DNA of 7,802 nt from Rhizobiaceae bacterium (lineage in GTDB: Bacteria > Pseudomonadota > Alphaproteobacteria > Rhizobiales > Rhizobiaceae): positions 1 to 7,802 of the forward strand of contig JAGWJK010000170.1 of assembly GCA_028865845.1 (NCBI GenBank), given 5' to 3'. Below are positions 6,722 to 7,802 of the stretch, one piece after another. The position numbers were made by a program, and so were the translations under genes. A model generated the notes under the pieces. The model was not told the DNA's origin, ran no database searches, and saw only the letters and a program-made list of their open reading frames with translations. The first letter of the stretch is position 1. The number at the start of each line of letters is the position of its first letter.

Positions 6722-6727
6722 TCGTTT

Positions 6728-7802
6728 ATGAGTATGGCACTTCATGACGAAGTAGCTACGAATGCCCCGAATACACTTCCGGAAACGGAGGTGCGCGCCC
6801 TCTATGAAGCCGAAAATGCTCCGATGCGGTCGCGCGCTGCGCGGCATGGCCTCTGGATGGCTGTCGCTGTTTACGTTGCTTTTTCCGTCCCAGACCGCTG
6901 GCTGATCCCTGACGTAGCTCCGCTGACGATTGCGTCGCGCTTCGTCGTCGGCGCCGTAACGCTGCTTGCCATCGAACTTCTGCTGATGTGGAAGGCCAGG
7001 ACCGTCTGGCTTGATATCACCTGCGCCCTGGCGCTGGTGATGGGATATGTCGGCTGGCTTTGCCCGGCGATCACGACGCATGAAACCAGCAGCATGTCGT
7101 ACTACATGATCTTCGGCGCAATCTTCATGATGGGTGCCAATCTGTTCTTCAACTTCTCGTTTCGTTTGTCGGTAATTACATCCGGAACGGTATTGTGCGT
7201 CTTTTTCGTGGCTTTGTTCGGTTTCTTTCCGTCGACGCACGCCTATCAGCTCGCCTTCGGCACCTTCTATCTTTCGTGCTTCGTCTTCACATCCTTTGTG
7301 AACTGGCGGCTGAACATCGAGCGCTACAACGTCTTTATGAACGCCCTTGAGGCGCGTCGTCAGCACCATGCTGCCTCCGAACGGGGCAAGGCGCTCCTGC
7401 GCCTGTCGAACACCGACTATCTGACCGGCATCGAAAACCGCCGCGCGATCGACCGCAGACTTGACGAATTCTGGGAAGCCTGGCGGAACGAAGGCCAGAA
7501 CTTCTCGATCATTCTCATCGATATCGACTTCTTCAAGCGGTTCAACGACCACTACGGCCACCAGGAAGGTGACCAGTGTTTGACCGTGGTCGCGCTCACC
7601 CTTCGTAAGCTCGTCGAACGCCATGGCGGCATCATCGGTCGCTATGGCGGCGAGGAATTCATTGTCGTCATCCCGCACAAGACGCAGGAAGAGGCAACGG
7701 ATATCGCCGAGAGAATCCGCAGCGAAGTCGAGGAACTGGCGATTCATCACGAAGAGCGCCCGGATGATGTCGGCATCGTCACGGTCAGCGTCGGTATCGC
7801 CT
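6728..7802 (+). CDS. Membrane-bound diguanylate cyclase (GGDEF domain), 3'-truncated by the window
   Basis: From ATG 6728 the frame is open to the window end (358 codons). After a roughly 40-residue cytoplasmic leader come about six hydrophobic segments (near 41-53, 67-88, 94-114, 124-142, 147-167 and 174-193), which place both ends in the cytoplasm. I cannot assign this sensor to a named MASE family. A helical linker (about 195-227) leads into the GGDEF domain: NTDYLTGIENRR (228-239), the metal and substrate motif LIDIDFFKRFNDHYGHQEGD (263-282) and the active-site loop RYGGEEF (305-311). The window ends in VTVSVGIA, a conserved stretch near the end of the domain, so perhaps 30-50 residues are missing. 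The enzyme should condense two GTP to c-di-GMP. The inhibitory I-site normally written RxxD, five residues before the GG, reads RHGG (299-302 region), so classical product inhibition is probably lost. Confidence 0.93.
   Translation, partial: MSMALHDEVATNAPNTLPETEVRALYEAENAPMRSRAARHGLWMAVAVYVAFSVPDRWLIPDVAPLTIASRFVVGAVTLLAIELLLMWKARTVWLDITCALALVMGYVGWLCPAITTHETSSMSYYMIFGAIFMMGANLFFNFSFRLSVITSGTVLCVFFVALFGFFPSTHAYQLAFGTFYLSCFVFTSFVNWRLNIERYNVFMNALEARRQHHAASERGKALLRLSNTDYLTGIENRRAIDRRLDEFWEAWRNEGQNFSIILIDIDFFKRFNDHYGHQEGDQCLTVVALTLRKLVERHGGIIGRYGGEEFIVVIPHKTQEEATDIAERIRSEVEELAIHHEERPDDVGIVTVSVGIA

Larger units (their letters stand above)
6494..6727. other. Divergent intergenic region
   Basis: This 234-bp stretch separates the outward-reading methyltransferase and diguanylate cyclase genes and must carry both promoters. 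Apart from the direct repeat and the -10 candidate, a TTGACT at 6506-6511 could be a plus-strand -35, but the hexamer 17 bp later (AACTAT) is poor. I see no RNA gene, riboswitch or strong hairpin in the rest. Confidence 0.5.

Noticed and set aside
6698..7750. A 350-residue minus-strand frame
   Set aside because: It is the shadow of the diguanylate cyclase gene on the other strand, which has unmistakable GGDEF motifs.

Overview
The window looks like a GC-rich alphaproteobacterial chromosome or large replicon, most likely from the Rhizobiales (a Rhizobium or Agrobacterium-like genome). That is inferred from codon use and from the style of the genes, not from a marker gene. It holds three protein-coding genes, two of them cut by the window edges.

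Positions 1-5249 (+) are the 3' part of one giant gene. Its reading frame is open from the left edge, so the true start lies upstream and the GTG at 75 is not a believable start. The visible 1748 residues are almost wholly a tandem array of an octapeptide with consensus S-T-x-Q-I/V-A-A-L. From position 84 I count 213 units in perfect register except for one 7-residue unit, followed by an 18-residue unique tail. The units are not arranged at random. They form blocks of 7 or 10 units, and a 10-unit block is a 7-unit block with a fixed 3-unit triplet in front. In the middle (2505-4136) the blocks alternate 7+10 four times, giving a 408-bp, 136-residue superrepeat. I recognise no catalytic or known binding domain. 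Export and a structural or adhesive role are guesses.

Positions 5250-5458 are a short convergent intergenic region with a hairpin just after the giant gene and a second, bidirectional rho-independent-type terminator at 5362-5404. Next, 5459-6493 (-) encodes a complete 344-residue SAM-dependent methyltransferase. It resembles the group annotated as 3-hydroxypalmitic acid methyl ester biosynthesis proteins (PhcB-like). Positions 6494-6727 are a divergent promoter region with an exact 10-bp direct repeat spaced 31 bp. Finally, 6728-7802 (+) is a 3'-truncated membrane diguanylate cyclase with about six transmembrane segments, an intact GGEEF active site and a degenerate inhibitory (I) site.

Taken together, a c-di-GMP synthase, a possible fatty-acid-ester signal methyltransferase and a giant repetitive protein sit side by side. 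This fits a surface or biofilm theme, but the genes are not one operon and no functional link is shown by the sequence. The most unusual item is the octapeptide protein and its 7/10 block grammar.
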